Notes: generated by a model not told the origin, from the letters alone. DNA of 64,000 nt from Planctomycetota bacterium (GCA_016795325.1 JAEUHY010000012.1:1-64000), one strand, 5' to 3'. Shown: positions 7,560-19,320, numbered from the stretch's first letter. Program-made: numbers and translations.

Positions 7560-8855
7560 TCAGCGCAGCACGAGCACTCCGCGCAGCACCTCGGTCCGCA
7601 GGTCGATGCGCTGGTCGCCGTTCTCGTCGCGCAACACGTCGATCTCGATCTCCGTGCGCGGCGGCAGGGCCGCGAGAAGGTCGGCGAGGTCGGCCTGCGT
7701 GCGCGGCCGGACCGACGCGCGTTGCCCGGCGATGCGCAGGGCGTCGATCACGTCGCCCGCACGCAATCCGAGCGCTTGCGCGGGACCTTCTCGTGCGACC
7801 TCGGTCAGCCGCAAGTAGATGTCCCAACCGTCGCGGGAGGGGCTGACCTCCATCCCCAGCCGCGCGAAGATCGCGCCCCGTGCGCGGTCCCAGCCGGTCA
7901 CCACGTACTCCCGGTCGCCCTTGGGGCCGGCCAGCGTGAACGTCGCCGTCTGGTTGGGCGCCAATGGCAAACGGTGCAAGCGGTACTCCGCGCCGTCCTT
8001 GATGCGGGCGCCGTTGATCGCGAGCAGTCGGTAGCCAAGCTCCATCCCTGCGAGCGCCGCGGGGCTGCCGGGCACGAGTTCGTTCACGCACAACGTGGCG
8101 TTGTCGTCGACCTCGAATCCGAACCAGGCGCGCGACGCCGACGGCGACAGCAAGTCGCGCAGGACCTCCTCGACGCGGTCGACCGGGATGGCGAAGCCCA
8201 TGTTCTCGGCGCCTTCGCGGATCGCGGTGTTGATGCCGATCATCTGGCCTTCGATGTTGAGCAGCGGGCCGCCCGAATTGCCCGGGTTGATCGCCGCGTC
8301 GGTTTGGATCAGGCCCTTGAACTTCAGCGGCGGCTGCGCGAGCGGCACGTCGAGGTCGCGGTTGAGCCCGGAGATGATTCCGGCGCTGACGGTCTTGGTC
8401 TGCCCGAGCGGATTTCCGATCGCCACCACGGTCTCGCCGAGCATGAGGTCGCTCGACGTGCCGCGCAGGATCACCGCGAGCTCGTGTTCGGTTTCGATCT
8501 TGAGCAGCGCCAAATCGTCGTGCGGCGCGCTCGAGATCAAGCTCGCCGGATAGCGCCGCGGCGCTTCGCCCTCCTCGAACAACGTGACGAACAGCTTGCG
8601 CGCGTCGGCCGTGACGTGGTGGTTGGTGACGATGTAGCCCGACTTGTCGACGACCACTCCCGACCCCCCGACCGTGTCCCACTCGACGTGGCGTCGCCCG
8701 AAGAAGTCGAGCATCGCCTTTTGGCGCTCGGCCTCGATGTAGACGACGGCCGGAGCGGCCTTGCGCGCGACGAGCACGATCGGCGTCACGCGCGGGTTGT
8801 CGAAGGGCGGCGGCTCTTGGGGCAGCGCGGTCAGCGCTAGCAGCAGGCTGAGCAT
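7560..8855 (-). CDS. DegP/HtrA-like trypsin-type serine protease with PDZ region
   Basis: A 431-aa envelope protease. A short signal sequence (MLSLLLALTAL) precedes the catalytic domain. The triad is readable as TNHHV (His80), HDDLALLK (Asp114) and PGNSGGPLL (Ser194). IGNPLG and the GFAIPVD block are standard HtrA features. The C-terminal half contains one clear PDZ-like region and a second, weaker one (with LGLRAGDVIDAL). Members degrade or refold damaged exported proteins. It stands alone, with about 340 bases of non-coding DNA upstream and 180 downstream. Regulation is not visible. The name could be DegP, DegQ or DegS-like; the domain layout does not separate them. Confidence 0.9.
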   Translation of the reverse strand: MLSLLLALTALPQEPPPFDNPRVTPIVLVARKAAPAVVYIEAERQKAMLDFFGRRHVEWDTVGGSGVVVDKSGYIVTNHHVTADARKLFVTLFEEGEAPRRYPASLISSAPHDDLALLKIETEHELAVILRGTSSDLMLGETVVAIGNPLGQTKTVSAGIISGLNRDLDVPLAQPPLKFKGLIQTDAAINPGNSGGPLLNIEGQMIGINTAIREGAENMGFAIPVDRVEEVLRDLLSPSASRAWFGFEVDDNATLCVNELVPGSPAALAGMELGYRLLAINGARIKDGAEYRLHRLPLAPNQTATFTLAGPKGDREYVVTGWDRARGAIFARLGMEVSPSRDGWDIYLRLTEVAREGPAQALGLRAGDVIDALRIAGQRASVRPRTQADLADLLAALPPRTEIEIDVLRDENGDQRIDLRTEVLRGVLVLR

Positions 8856-9194
8856 CGAGAGGGTCGGTTGTGGGGGACGGAGGCGGTGCGGAGCGCCTCA
8901 GGTGCTTTTCGCGGTCGAGCGGAGGCTACGTCGCGTTCGTGCGCCGCGTGAGTGTCGAGAGGCCGCGAGTTGACGCACTCGGGACATGCTGCCGAGGAGT
9001 TCCGGCGCGGCCTTCGAAGCCGAGCCGCCGCGTCGCGACGGCGTGGCGAGTGGATGGCGTCGCGACCGGACCGCCGAGCGCGCCTGCAACCTCGTTGGGG
9101 CGACTGCGCGTCTCACGCACCGACGTCGAAGCCCGTCGCGGAGCCGCCGCGAGTGGGCACGCCGATCACCCTCGTGCGTGCTGCGGAGCCGAGC
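8856..9194. other. Non-coding stretch between the protease start and tRNA-Val
   Basis: About 340 bases with no open frame that shows a recognisable protein in either direction. It holds the promoter region of the minus-strand protease gene and the 3' flank of the tRNA gene. No repeats, attachment-site remnant or convincing hairpin were seen. Confidence 0.5.
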
Positions 9195-9271
<77 letters not shown>

Positions 9272-9549
9272 AGCTCCGCTCCCGCGACGGCCAGCCTCCG
9301 AAGAGGTCCGAACCGTCAAGGGGGCGCAGAGCTTAGGAACGGTCGCGTGCGGCGCCAAGCGCTTTCTTGCGGACCCGGCCGCGTCAGCGCGTGGATGCGT
9401 GGGCTCCGCGTCGCGGCGGCGCTGCTACACTCCGCCGCTTCAGTTCGCCCCATCCCATTGGCGGAGAGCGCCCCCGCCGCGAGATTCTCGCGCGAAGCGC
9501 GGCCGCCGTGCCCCCGTCACCAAGTCATTCGCCTCGAGGAAGGCCTGTC

Positions 9550-10671
9550 ATGCGCGTTGGCGTCATTCGCGAGATCAAAGCCCAGGAAAACCGTGTTGCC
9601 CTGACTCCCGCCGGCGCCGAGCGCCTCGTGGCGGCCGGCAATGAAGTGTGGGTCGAAACCCAGGCCGGGGTCGGCAGCCTGCTCGCCGACGAGGCCTACG
9701 TGCGGGCCGGCGCGCGCATCGCGCCCAGCGCCGCCGAGGTCTGGAAGAACTGCGAGATGATCCTGAAGGTCAAGGAGCCGCTCGCCTCCGAGTGGCCGCA
9801 CATCCGCCCCGGCCAGACGCTGTTCACGTACTTCCACTTGGCCGCCGACCGCGCGCTCACCGACGCGATGGTCAAGTCCAAGGCGCACTGCTTCGCCTAC
9901 GAAACGCTGGAAGTCGGCCGCACGCTCCCTCTGCTCACGCCGATGAGCGAGGTCGCCGGCCGCATGGCGATCCAGGCCGGCGCCCAGTGGCTCGAACGTT
10001 CGCGCGGCGGCTCGGGCATCCTGCTCGGCGGTGTTCCGGGCGTGGACCGCGCGCACGTGCTGGTTCTCGGCGGCGGCGTGGTCGGCACGCAGGCGGCCCG
10101 CATGGCCTGCGGCCTGGGCGCCGACGTCACGATCATGGACGTCAACCTCGACCGCCTGCGCTACCTCGACGAGGTGATGCCGAAGAACTGCCGGCCGCTG
10201 TACTCGACGCCCTTCGCGCTGCGCGAGTTGCTGCCCTGGGCCGACCTCGTGATCGGCGCGGTGCTGATCCCCGGCGCTGCAGCGCCGAAGTTGATTCGCC
10301 GCGAGGATCTCAAGCTGATGAAGAGCGGCAGCGTGATCGTCGACGTCGCCGTCGACCAGGGCGGCTGCATCGAGACCTGCAAGCCGACCACGCACGCCGA
10401 GCCGACCTTCGTGATCGACGGCGTGATCCACTACTGCGTCGCCAACATGCCTGGCGCGGTGCCGCGCACGAGCACGTTCGCGCTCAACAACGCGACGCTG
10501 CCGTACTCGCTCGAGCTGGCGCGCCTGGGCGCCGCGCGCGCGATCAAGGAGAACGCGCCGCTGCGCACCGCGGCGAACGTGATCGCGGGTGAGATCACGT
10601 ACTCGGCCGTGGCCGAGACGTTCGGTCTCAAGTACACGCCTGCGCTCGACGTCGCTGCGCGTCTGAGCTGA
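9550..10671 (+). CDS. ald: Alanine dehydrogenase
   Basis: A 373-aa NAD-dependent enzyme that interconverts L-alanine with pyruvate and ammonia. The N-terminus [20 protein letters not shown] is the family signature including the pyruvate-binding Arg and Lys region. The Rossmann block is [17 protein letters not shown], with an acidic residue ending the second strand (IMDVN). The [11 protein letters not shown] block and the DVAVDQGGC block are also standard. The ATG at 9550 is preceded by GAGGAAGG at good spacing, which decides the start. Length is normal. The next gene, uppP, follows after 34 bases and may be co-transcribed without an obvious functional link. Confidence 0.95.
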   Translation: MRVGVIREIKAQENRVALTPAGAERLVAAGNEVWVETQAGVGSLLADEAYVRAGARIAPSAAEVWKNCEMILKVKEPLASEWPHIRPGQTLFTYFHLAADRALTDAMVKSKAHCFAYETLEVGRTLPLLTPMSEVAGRMAIQAGAQWLERSRGGSGILLGGVPGVDRAHVLVLGGGVVGTQAARMACGLGADVTIMDVNLDRLRYLDEVMPKNCRPLYSTPFALRELLPWADLVIGAVLIPGAAAPKLIRREDLKLMKSGSVIVDVAVDQGGCIETCKPTTHAEPTFVIDGVIHYCVANMPGAVPRTSTFALNNATLPYSLELARLGAARAIKENAPLRTAANVIAGEITYSAVAETFGLKYTPALDVAARLS

Positions 10672-10705
10672 GCGGCGACAGGGCTGAGCGACAGGCACGC
10701 GGCCG

Positions 10706-12513
<1,808 letters not shown>

Positions 12514-12818
12514 GGCGCGAAAAGCTGGCGCGCGAAGCCGAGGCGCTGCGGCTGGCTTCGCAGAATCGCAGCAGCGGGCTTCCACGCGGCCGCGCCGACA
12601 CCTGGTCCCTTCACCCGTGCTCTGCTGCAGACGCCGGCTCTTCCGGCCCAGCGGCGTCGGCGATCGTGGAGGTCGCTCCCGCTGACGAGCAAACAAGGGG
12701 AGGCTCGTTCAAGTTCGCTGCGCGGTCCGGCGCGGGAACGCTTGGAGGCGCCCGTCGAAAAACGTTGCTGGAGAGGCGCTCCGGAGTTTTCGCGACGCCG
12801 TTCGTGAAGTCGCTCGAA
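12514..12818. other. Non-coding stretch between gmd and the amidase gene
   Basis: About 305 bases between convergent genes. Open frames here are only composition-driven and resemble nothing known. No strong terminator hairpin, repeat or RNA gene was recognised. Confidence 0.5.
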
Positions 12819-13829
12819 CTAACGGTGCTTCTTGATCCAGTTGGTCAGCGCGTCGCCGGGGCAACTCGTCGTGTTCAGCTCGCGGTGCGCGTACAGCCGG
12901 TTCGCGCGGATCTTGTAGCGCTGCCGCAGGTCGTCGATCAGCAGTTCGAGCGACTTGAGCGCTGCGGCCGTCGGGGCGCGACGTTCGAGGTCGCCGAGCA
13001 GGCACACGCCGATGTTCTGCGCGTTGTTCGCGCCGCCGGCGTGAGCGCCCTGCCAGCGCAACTCGCGGCCTTCGAAGATGCGGCCGGCCGCGTCGATCAG
13101 GTAGTGGTACCCGACGTCGCCCCAGCCGTTGGATTCCATGTGGTAGCGCTGGATCGCGCGCAAGGCTGTCGCCGACTCGTCCTGCGAGCCGCCGGTCGGG
13201 TCCGTCGACGTCTCCGCGGAGTGGTGCACCGTGATCTTGCTCCACTGCCCCTTGAGCGGCGTCAGGTTGGCGACGCTCGCGTTGCGCGCGCCCCACTGCT
13301 TGCGCGTCAGGATCGCGAGCTTTTGCCCAACCGGGGCGACGAGCAACGCCTGCGAGGCGCGCAGTCCGATCTCGGCGCGCCGCTTTTGTCCGGCGGAGGC
13401 GCGCGGGTCGTCCTTCACCGTGGCGAAGCCCTCGCGGGCGTTCTCGATGCGCAGGCGCAGCGTGTCCGCCGGCGTCGTGGCGCGGTCGCGCTGGGAAAAC
13501 TGCAAACGGCCTTCGTTGAGCACCAGTCGGCCCTCGATGACGAGCGAGGGCTCGTGGCGCGCGGCGTCTTGCTCCAGCCACTTCTCGAGGGCCTCGAGCT
13601 TGGACCACGACAGCGGCTGGTCGACCCAGGTCGGAGCGCGCGTCTCGACGATCGGCGGCTCGATCACTTCCACCTTCTTGGGCGGCTGCCGACAGCCGCC
13701 GACCAGCACGGCGACGGCCAGGGCCAGACTTGCGCCGAAGGTCGCCGCGCGAACAGCGACGTGACGCGGCGCTCCGACGCGGGCGCAGTGCGCCATCCGT
13801 TCCCAAGAACGCGCCAGCAAACGCTTCAT
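12819..13829 (-). CDS. N-acetylmuramoyl-L-alanine amidase-like lipoprotein (Amidase_2/PGRP fold)
   Basis: A 336-aa probable lipoprotein. A basic N-terminus and hydrophobic stretch end in a lipobox, LVGGC. A linker and a helical region follow to about residue 180, then the Amidase_2/PGRP domain. Visible motifs are KITVHHSAE (first zinc His), GYHYLIDAAGRIFEGRE, the GAHAGG His, NIGVCLLGD, and near the end HRELNTTSCPGD, whose His and Cys fit the T7-lysozyme/PGRP zinc site. It would cleave the amide between muramic acid and the stem peptide, probably for wall turnover. The ATG at 13829 was chosen; a second ATG at 13796 would also leave the signal sequence intact. It diverges from the TPR-peptidase gene at 13985. 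Confidence 0.85.
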   Translation of the reverse strand: MKRLLARSWERMAHCARVGAPRHVAVRAATFGASLALAVAVLVGGCRQPPKKVEVIEPPIVETRAPTWVDQPLSWSKLEALEKWLEQDAARHEPSLVIEGRLVLNEGRLQFSQRDRATTPADTLRLRIENAREGFATVKDDPRASAGQKRRAEIGLRASQALLVAPVGQKLAILTRKQWGARNASVANLTPLKGQWSKITVHHSAETSTDPTGGSQDESATALRAIQRYHMESNGWGDVGYHYLIDAAGRIFEGRELRWQGAHAGGANNAQNIGVCLLGDLERRAPTAAALKSLELLIDDLRQRYKIRANRLYAHRELNTTSCPGDALTNWIKKHR

Positions 13830-13984
13830 GGTGGCTGGAGATACAGTAGCCGCGGTCGAAGAGCAATCGCGTGGGGCGCAATCGCAGGCGTTCGCACGCT
13901 TGTCTTGCCCGCCCGCTTCGAACTTGGATCCGCCCCGCGCGCGCGCCCGCCCGGCGTTCGCCGCCACCCTCGACACTTCGCTCC

Positions 13985-16978
13985 ATGACCGGCGATCGGA
14001 TGCTGCCCTGCGCGCGTGCTTTGGCCCTGTCGACGCTGCTAGTGGGCGCCCTTGCGAACGTCGGCAGCGCAGCCGTTGCGAGCGCGCGCCAGGCCGCCGC
14101 TGTCGACCAGGAGGCCCTCGACGAGCGCGAGCTCGAACTCGCGCGCGCCGACGCCGACCGCCTGCGCAGGCGCGGCGATCCGCGCGCGGAAGGCGCGTTG
14201 CGTCGCCTGCTCTCCGACGCAGAGGACGACTACCGCACCCGCGCGCTCTACGCGCGTTGGCTGGCGGACCAGTCGCGTTGGGACGACGCGCTGCGCCAAG
14301 GGCGGGCGGCGCTCGACGCGGCGCCGCGTGAGGACCGGGAGGCGCGCGGCGCCATCGGTCGCACGCTGCTCGAGGTTCGGCTCGCGCGTGCGCAGTGGCA
14401 GGAGGCGGTGCTGCTCCGCCAGGAACTCGGCGACGCGCTCGCTCCGGCGCGCGACTCGCGCGACGCGTTTTGGAGCGCCCAGGTCTCGCTCGCCGAGGGC
14501 GACCGCGAAACTTCGCGCGCGCTGCTCGCCGCCGGCGCCACGGCGGCGGGGACGAGTTGGGAGCAGCTGTGGGCCCGGGCGCGTTGTCTGCGCGCGCTGG
14601 GGGACCTCGGCGGCGCGTCCCGCGCGCTGGTCGAAGCGGACCGGCTCGCCGTCGCCGCAGGCGGCGCCGAGCCCGACGTGCTCGCCGAACTGGCCTCGAT
14701 CTACTTCGAAGCCGACGGCGAGATCGACCACGCGCAGGCGAACACGCGCTCCCCAGGTCAGCTCTACCGCGCCGCGCTCGAGCTGCACAAATCCCATGAG
14801 GCGACTCTGCTGGGCCTGTTCGAGCTCGGTCGCTTCAACTGGAACCGCCAGCGCACGCCGCCCCACGAGTACCTCGAGCGCGCGCTCACGGCCGCGCCCA
14901 ATTCGGTGCGCGCCCTGTTGCTCGCCGGCTGGAACGACCTCGCCGACGGCAAGCTGCCCGCGGTGCGCGAGCGCGTCGCCGCGCTCTCGCAGTTGGCGCC
15001 GCAGGCGCGCGGTCTGCGCTCCTTGCGCGCCGCGCTGGCCTGGTTGGAGCACCGGCGCGAAGAGTGCCGCAGACTGCTCGCGGAACTCGCCGCCGAGGAC
15101 GCCGCCGACAGCGCGCCCGAGCGCGAGGTGGGGCGCTCGCTGAACGAGCTGTACCGCTTCGCCGAGGCGGTTGAGTTCCTGCGCGCCGCCGTGGCGCGCG
15201 ACGCGACGGACCACTTGGCGTGGATGGAGCTGGGGGAAGCGCTGTCCAACTCGGGCGACGAGAAGGGCGGGCTCGAAGCCCTGCAGCGCTCGGAGGCCGA
15301 GGCGCGCGGACGGCAGAACGCGTGGCGCAACAACACGCGCCTGGTGCTCGAGCGGATGCAGTCGAAGTTCGTCGTCGAACAAGGCGGCGGCGACCTGCGC
15401 TACACCTGGAATCCGGCCGGCGCCGACGTGCTGCGCGCGTACTGGCTGCCGTTCTACGAGAGCGCGCGCACGGAACTGGCGCAGCGTTACGCCTTCACGC
15501 CCGGGCCGACGATGATCGAAGTGTTCGAGCGCGTGGGCGACTTCTCGGTGCGCTCCACGGGCTTCGAGGGATTCCCCGCGCTCGGCGTGTGCTTCGGGCC
15601 GGTCGTGACGGCCGTCGCGCCGCACTCGGAGTTTCGCGGTCGATTCTCTTGGGCGCGTACGGCCTTCCACGAGTTCACCCACGTGATCCACCTCGGGCTC
15701 TCGCACAACCGCTGCCCGCGTTGGATCACCGAAGGGCTCGCGACCTGGGAAGAGGAGAACAAGAACCCCGCCTGGACGCGCAACCTGCGCCGCGATCTGC
15801 TCGACGCGTTGCACAACGACGACTTGATCGCGGTGCGCGAGCTCAACCGCGCCTTCCGTTCGTCGCGCATCATCTTCGGCTACTACCAGAGCGGTCTGTT
15901 GTGCCGCATGTGGATCGAGACGCGCGGCTTTCCGCCGATGATCGCGCTGCTCGAGGCCTTCGACCGCGGCGCGGATCTCGACCAGGCGCTGCGCGAGGTG
16001 TTCAAGGTCACGCCCGAAGAAACCGACCGCGAGTTCCGCGCCTGGGTCGCCAAACGCGTCGAGGGGCTCGCGCTCGAACCGCGCTGGACCGCGCAGGTGA
16101 TCGTGCGCAAGCGTGTGGCGCTCAAGGATGCGCCGCCCGAGGGCGACGAGGCGCGCAAACGTTGGGCGGAGGACTGGACCACCGTGGCCTGGGGCTACCA
16201 CCAACAGGAGCGCCGCGTCGACGCCGAACAGGCGCTGCGCCGGCTCGACGCGCTCGGGCTCGAGCCGCCGCGCGCGGCGTTCTTGCGCGGCGAGATGGCG
16301 CTCGCACGCGGAGAGCAGTCCGCGGCGCGCGAGCACTTCGAGCGCGGATTGCGCGCGGGCGGCGAGAACTTCTACGCGCGCATGGTGCTCGGCAAGGTCG
16401 CACAGCGCGAGCGTGAGCTCGAGCGCGCGCTCGAGCACTTCACCGCCGCCGAAAAGGCCTTCCCCGGCTACGACGATCCGGCGCTCTCCGCTGAGCTGCA
16501 CTTGGCCGCCGTCTACAAGGCGCTCGAGCGCGACGAGGAGCATTTCCAAGCGCTCGAGCGGCGGCTCGCGTGGACGGCGGACGACATGCCGAACACGTTG
16601 GTCGTCGCGCGCTGGCACGCCGCTGAGGGGCGTCACGAGCGCGCCGCGACGTGGTTCGAGCGCGCGAACGACATCGATCCCTTCCGGCGTCAGTTGCACG
16701 CGGACTGGGGACGCTCGCTGCTCGAACTGGCGCGCTACGCCGACGCGCTGCGCGAGTTTCGAGTGGCCTTGCAAGTGCCGCCGACGCTCGACCCCGACAG
16801 TCCAGACGCCCCCGACGAAGAGGAGCAGGCGCAACTGCTCGGCGGCCAGGCCCAGGCGCTGGTGGGGCTGGAGCGCTTCGACGAGGCGCGTGCGTGCGTC
16901 GAGCAGGCCCTGGCGCTCGACGAGGATTGCGAAAACGCTCGGCGCGCGCAGGAGGAGCTCGCGCGACGCAAGCCCTGA
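13985..16978 (+). CDS. TPR protein with a central gluzincin (peptidase MA-like) domain
   Basis: A 997-aa exported protein with a signal peptide ending near ASARQA. Helical tetratricopeptide-like repeats fill roughly residues 40-500 and again 730-990. Between them is a metallopeptidase domain with HEFTH (His562, Glu563, His566) and a downstream EGLATWEE whose Glu583 can be the third zinc ligand, the gluzincin arrangement. TPR-flanked peptidase-MA proteins are common in Planctomycetota and Acidobacteriota; their substrates are unknown. The flanking repeats suggest a docking scaffold around the protease. It is transcribed toward tmk with a 66-base gap. The protease call rests on the motif and spacing only. 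Confidence 0.82.
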   Translation: MTGDRMLPCARALALSTLLVGALANVGSAAVASARQAAAVDQEALDERELELARADADRLRRRGDPRAEGALRRLLSDAEDDYRTRALYARWLADQSRWDDALRQGRAALDAAPREDREARGAIGRTLLEVRLARAQWQEAVLLRQELGDALAPARDSRDAFWSAQVSLAEGDRETSRALLAAGATAAGTSWEQLWARARCLRALGDLGGASRALVEADRLAVAAGGAEPDVLAELASIYFEADGEIDHAQANTRSPGQLYRAALELHKSHEATLLGLFELGRFNWNRQRTPPHEYLERALTAAPNSVRALLLAGWNDLADGKLPAVRERVAALSQLAPQARGLRSLRAALAWLEHRREECRRLLAELAAEDAADSAPEREVGRSLNELYRFAEAVEFLRAAVARDATDHLAWMELGEALSNSGDEKGGLEALQRSEAEARGRQNAWRNNTRLVLERMQSKFVVEQGGGDLRYTWNPAGADVLRAYWLPFYESARTELAQRYAFTPGPTMIEVFERVGDFSVRSTGFEGFPALGVCFGPVVTAVAPHSEFRGRFSWARTAFHEFTHVIHLGLSHNRCPRWITEGLATWEEENKNPAWTRNLRRDLLDALHNDDLIAVRELNRAFRSSRIIFGYYQSGLLCRMWIETRGFPPMIALLEAFDRGADLDQALREVFKVTPEETDREFRAWVAKRVEGLALEPRWTAQVIVRKRVALKDAPPEGDEARKRWAEDWTTVAWGYHQQERRVDAEQALRRLDALGLEPPRAAFLRGEMALARGEQSAAREHFERGLRAGGENFYARMVLGKVAQRERELERALEHFTAAEKAFPGYDDPALSAELHLAAVYKALERDEEHFQALERRLAWTADDMPNTLVVARWHAAEGRHERAATWFERANDIDPFRRQLHADWGRSLLELARYADALREFRVALQVPPTLDPDSPDAPDEEEQAQLLGGQAQALVGLERFDEARACVEQALALDEDCENARRAQEELARRKP

Positions 16979-17044
16979 GCTGCGCACGGCGGGCGCTTCG
17001 CCCTTGCGCCGCGCCTCCCGGCGCCGCTAGAACGCAGTGGACCG

Positions 17045-17671
17045 ATGTCCTCGCGCACCGCCCTCGACGCTCCGCTGTTCATCGTGCTCGAGGGCGTCGA
17101 CGGCTGCGGCAAGAGCACGCAGGCCGCGCGTCTGGTGCAACGGCTCGAGCGCGAGAGCGGGCGGCGAGTGTTGCACGTGCGCGAGCCGGGCAGCACAGCG
17201 TTGGGCGAATCGATCCGCGCGCTGCTCCTCTCGCGCGAGCACGACCTCGACAGCGGCGTCGAGTTGTTGCTCTTCGCGGCGGCGCGCCGCCAGATGTTGC
17301 GCGAACGCGCGGGGCCGGCGTTGGCCCGCGGCGAACACGTCGTGTGCGAACGCTTCCACGCCTCGACCTTTGCCTACCAGTCGGCCGCGGGCGGGCTCGA
17401 CGAACGCGAGGTGCTGGCGGTGCTCGAACGCTGGGCCGGTGAGCCCAAGCCGACGCACACCTTGCTCATCGAGACAGCGCCCGAAGCAGCTGCGCTGCGC
17501 CGCGGCCGACCCGGCGATCGGATCGAGGACAAGGGGCTCGGATTCCAATACAGCGTCGCGGCCGGATTTCGGCGCTACACAGAGCTGGTGAGCGGCGTGC
17601 TGCGCGTCGACGGCATGGGCAGCGCCGACGAAGTCGAAGCACGCGTGTGGAGAGCCCTGCATGGCGACTGA
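17045..17671 (+). CDS. tmk: Thymidylate kinase
   Basis: A 208-aa kinase that phosphorylates dTMP to dTDP. The P-loop is EGVDGCGKST and the substrate-binding block is CERFHASTFAYQ, a variant of DRYxxSxxAYQ. The LID region is RGRPGDRIE. Length is typical. It overlaps the following holB gene by 11 bases, and the tmk-holB pair is a widespread conserved arrangement linking nucleotide supply and replication. No separate promoter is visible for holB. Confidence 0.95.
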   Translation: MSSRTALDAPLFIVLEGVDGCGKSTQAARLVQRLERESGRRVLHVREPGSTALGESIRALLLSREHDLDSGVELLLFAAARRQMLRERAGPALARGEHVVCERFHASTFAYQSAAGGLDEREVLAVLERWAGEPKPTHTLLIETAPEAAALRRGRPGDRIEDKGLGFQYSVAAGFRRYTELVSGVLRVDGMGSADEVEARVWRALHGD

Positions 17672-18803
17672 TCGACGCGCGCGCGCTGCGGCGGAGCAAG
17701 AACTCGCGCTGACAGCGCCCCTCGGCCACGACGCGTTGCTCGCCGGGCTGTGCGCCTCCGTGCGCGCTGGCCGGCTCGCGCACGCGCTCGAGTTCGTCGG
17801 CCCCGCGGGCGTCGGCAAGTTCCTCGTCGCGCGTTGGTTCGCCGCGGCGCTCCTGTGCGACCGTGGGCCTGCGCGCGGCGGGCTCCACGACGGGCCGTGC
17901 CTGGAGTGCGGCGCGTGCAAGCGCTTCCAGGCCGGCTCGCACGCCGACGTGTTTGTCGTCGACGTGCGCCAAGAGGCCGAGAAGGAGCGCTCGGAGCAAC
18001 TGCGCATCGGCCGCTTCGTGCCGCGTGAGGAAGCGCGCAGCACGTACTGGGGCGGAGCGACGGTGGAGGACTTCCTCGGTTTGCGCGCCGCGAGCGGACT
18101 GTGGCGCATCGTGATCGTGCGCGAGGCCGAGCGCATGAACTCCGAGGCGCAGAACGCGATGCTCAAATCGCTCGAGGAGCCCGCGCCGAACGTGCTGTGG
18201 ATCCTCGAAACCAGTGAGCCGCACGAGCTGCTGCCCACGATCCACAGCCGTGCGATCGCGGTGCGTTTCGAGGCCCTCGCGCTCGAACTGGCGGCCGAGA
18301 TCCTCGCGCGTGCGGAGCTCGAGCCAGCGGCCGCGCGCGAACTTGCGCGCTGGGCAGGCGGCGCGCCCGGCGTGGCGCTGGAACTCGCCGCGCAGGCGGC
18401 GCTGGAGCTGCGTGCGGTGACGCTCGCGGTGCTCGTGGGGGAGGCGCCGTCGACCACCGCCGCCGCCGCGGTGTGGGCCGTCGAAGGCGAGTTCGTCGGC
18501 AAGACCGAGCGCGCGCAGCAGCGCACACGCGTGCGGCGCGTGCTCGACACGGCGCTCGAGCTCGTGCGCGACCGCGAACGGCTGCGGGCGGGACTCGCAC
18601 CCGCGGAACTGCCGCACGGCGGCGTCGCGGCTGAGCTCGCCCGCGCAGCGGCCCTCGCCACGCGCGGCGAGTCGCGCCGCGCGCTGCACACCTTGCTCGG
18701 CTGCCGCTCGGACCTGGAGTCCAACGTCGATCCGCAGACGGTGCTCGAGCGCGCGCTGCTCGCGTTCGCGCCGCCTCCGGCGGCTGTGCGGGCGCGTGGT
18801 TGA
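17661..18803 (+). CDS. holB: DNA polymerase III subunit delta'
   Basis: A 380-aa clamp-loader subunit. The AAA+ module has a degenerate P-loop GPAGVGKF without the usual Ser/Thr, as expected for delta', which does not hydrolyse ATP. The zinc-binding cysteines are seen as CLECGACKRF after an earlier Cys near residue 72. Sensor 1 region NAMLKSLEEPAPN is typical. The conserved SRC trigger motif reads HSRA here, so the cysteine is lost. Identification is supported by the overlap with tmk. The C-terminal 150 residues are Ala/Leu-rich and fit the oligomerisation domain. Confidence 0.9.
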   Translation: MATDRRARAAAEQELALTAPLGHDALLAGLCASVRAGRLAHALEFVGPAGVGKFLVARWFAAALLCDRGPARGGLHDGPCLECGACKRFQAGSHADVFVVDVRQEAEKERSEQLRIGRFVPREEARSTYWGGATVEDFLGLRAASGLWRIVIVREAERMNSEAQNAMLKSLEEPAPNVLWILETSEPHELLPTIHSRAIAVRFEALALELAAEILARAELEPAAARELARWAGGAPGVALELAAQAALELRAVTLAVLVGEAPSTTAAAAVWAVEGEFVGKTERAQQRTRVRRVLDTALELVRDRERLRAGLAPAELPHGGVAAELARAAALATRGESRRALHTLLGCRSDLESNVDPQTVLERALLAFAPPPAAVRARG

Positions 18804-18808
18804 GGGCG

Positions 18809-18824
18809 GCCGGAGCCTTCCGGC
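18809..18824 (+). terminator. Weak hairpin after holB
   Basis: A 6-bp perfect stem (GCCGGA with TCCGGC) and a 4-base loop start 5 bases after the holB stop. There is no T-run, so termination is only possible. Confidence 0.35.
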
Positions 18825-18894
18825 GCAGTCTCGGGCCTTCGGGCGCGGACACCCGGCCGTTACCATTTCGCGGCGGCGCCTGTAGCCGCGCCGC

Positions 18895-19320
18895 ATGACC
18901 GACACGAAGGAACGCCTGCGCCAGATCGCCCGCGCCGATGGCCGCTACTCGCCGGAGGCGTTCTACTTCCTGTTCGAGGCCCTCGAGGTCGCGGTCAAGC
19001 TCGCGGGCAAGGACACGCTGCAAGGCGCCGCACGCCATGTGACCGGACGCGAAGTGGTCGCCGGCATGCGCGAGCACGCGCTGAGCGTGTTCGGGCCGCT
19101 CGCCGCCTACGTATGGCGCGCCTGGGGCGTGCACGAGACCTTCGACTGGGGGCAGATCGTGTTCCTGCTCGTCGACCACGGTCTGCTCAAGCGCCAGGAC
19201 AGCGATTCGATCGAGGAGTTCCGCGACGTGTACGACTTCGACGAGGCCTTCGTCGGCGCCTATGACGAGCGCCTGCGCGAGGCGCTCGCCGCTCGCATGG
19301 GCCCGGCCAAGGAGGCGTGA
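18895..19320 (+). CDS. Minf_1886-family protein
   Basis: A 141-aa cytoplasmic protein of a conserved but uncharacterised family known mainly from Planctomycetota and Verrucomicrobiota. The family blocks are readable: YSPEAFYFLFEAL, HVTGREVVAGMREHA, FGPLAAYVWRAWGV, DWGQIVFLLVDHGLL and a conserved YDFDEAF near the end. No catalytic motif is apparent. Its stop overlaps the start of the AI-2E-type permease gene (TGATG), so translation is coupled. Function unknown. Confidence 0.88.
   Translation: MTDTKERLRQIARADGRYSPEAFYFLFEALEVAVKLAGKDTLQGAARHVTGREVVAGMREHALSVFGPLAAYVWRAWGVHETFDWGQIVFLLVDHGLLKRQDSDSIEEFRDVYDFDEAFVGAYDERLREALAARMGPAKEA

Noticed and set aside
12514..12818. Possible small gene between gmd and the amidase
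   Set aside because: Open frames here have no ribosome binding site, no motif and the base use of non-coding DNA.
14039..16987. A 980-codon open frame on the minus strand opposite the TPR-peptidase
   Set aside because: The opposite frame carries the signal peptide, HEFTH motif and TPRs; this one is a composition shadow.
16991..17003. Small GGGCG/CGCCC hairpin after the TPR-peptidase gene
   Set aside because: Only five base pairs in very GC-rich DNA with no T-run; expected by chance.
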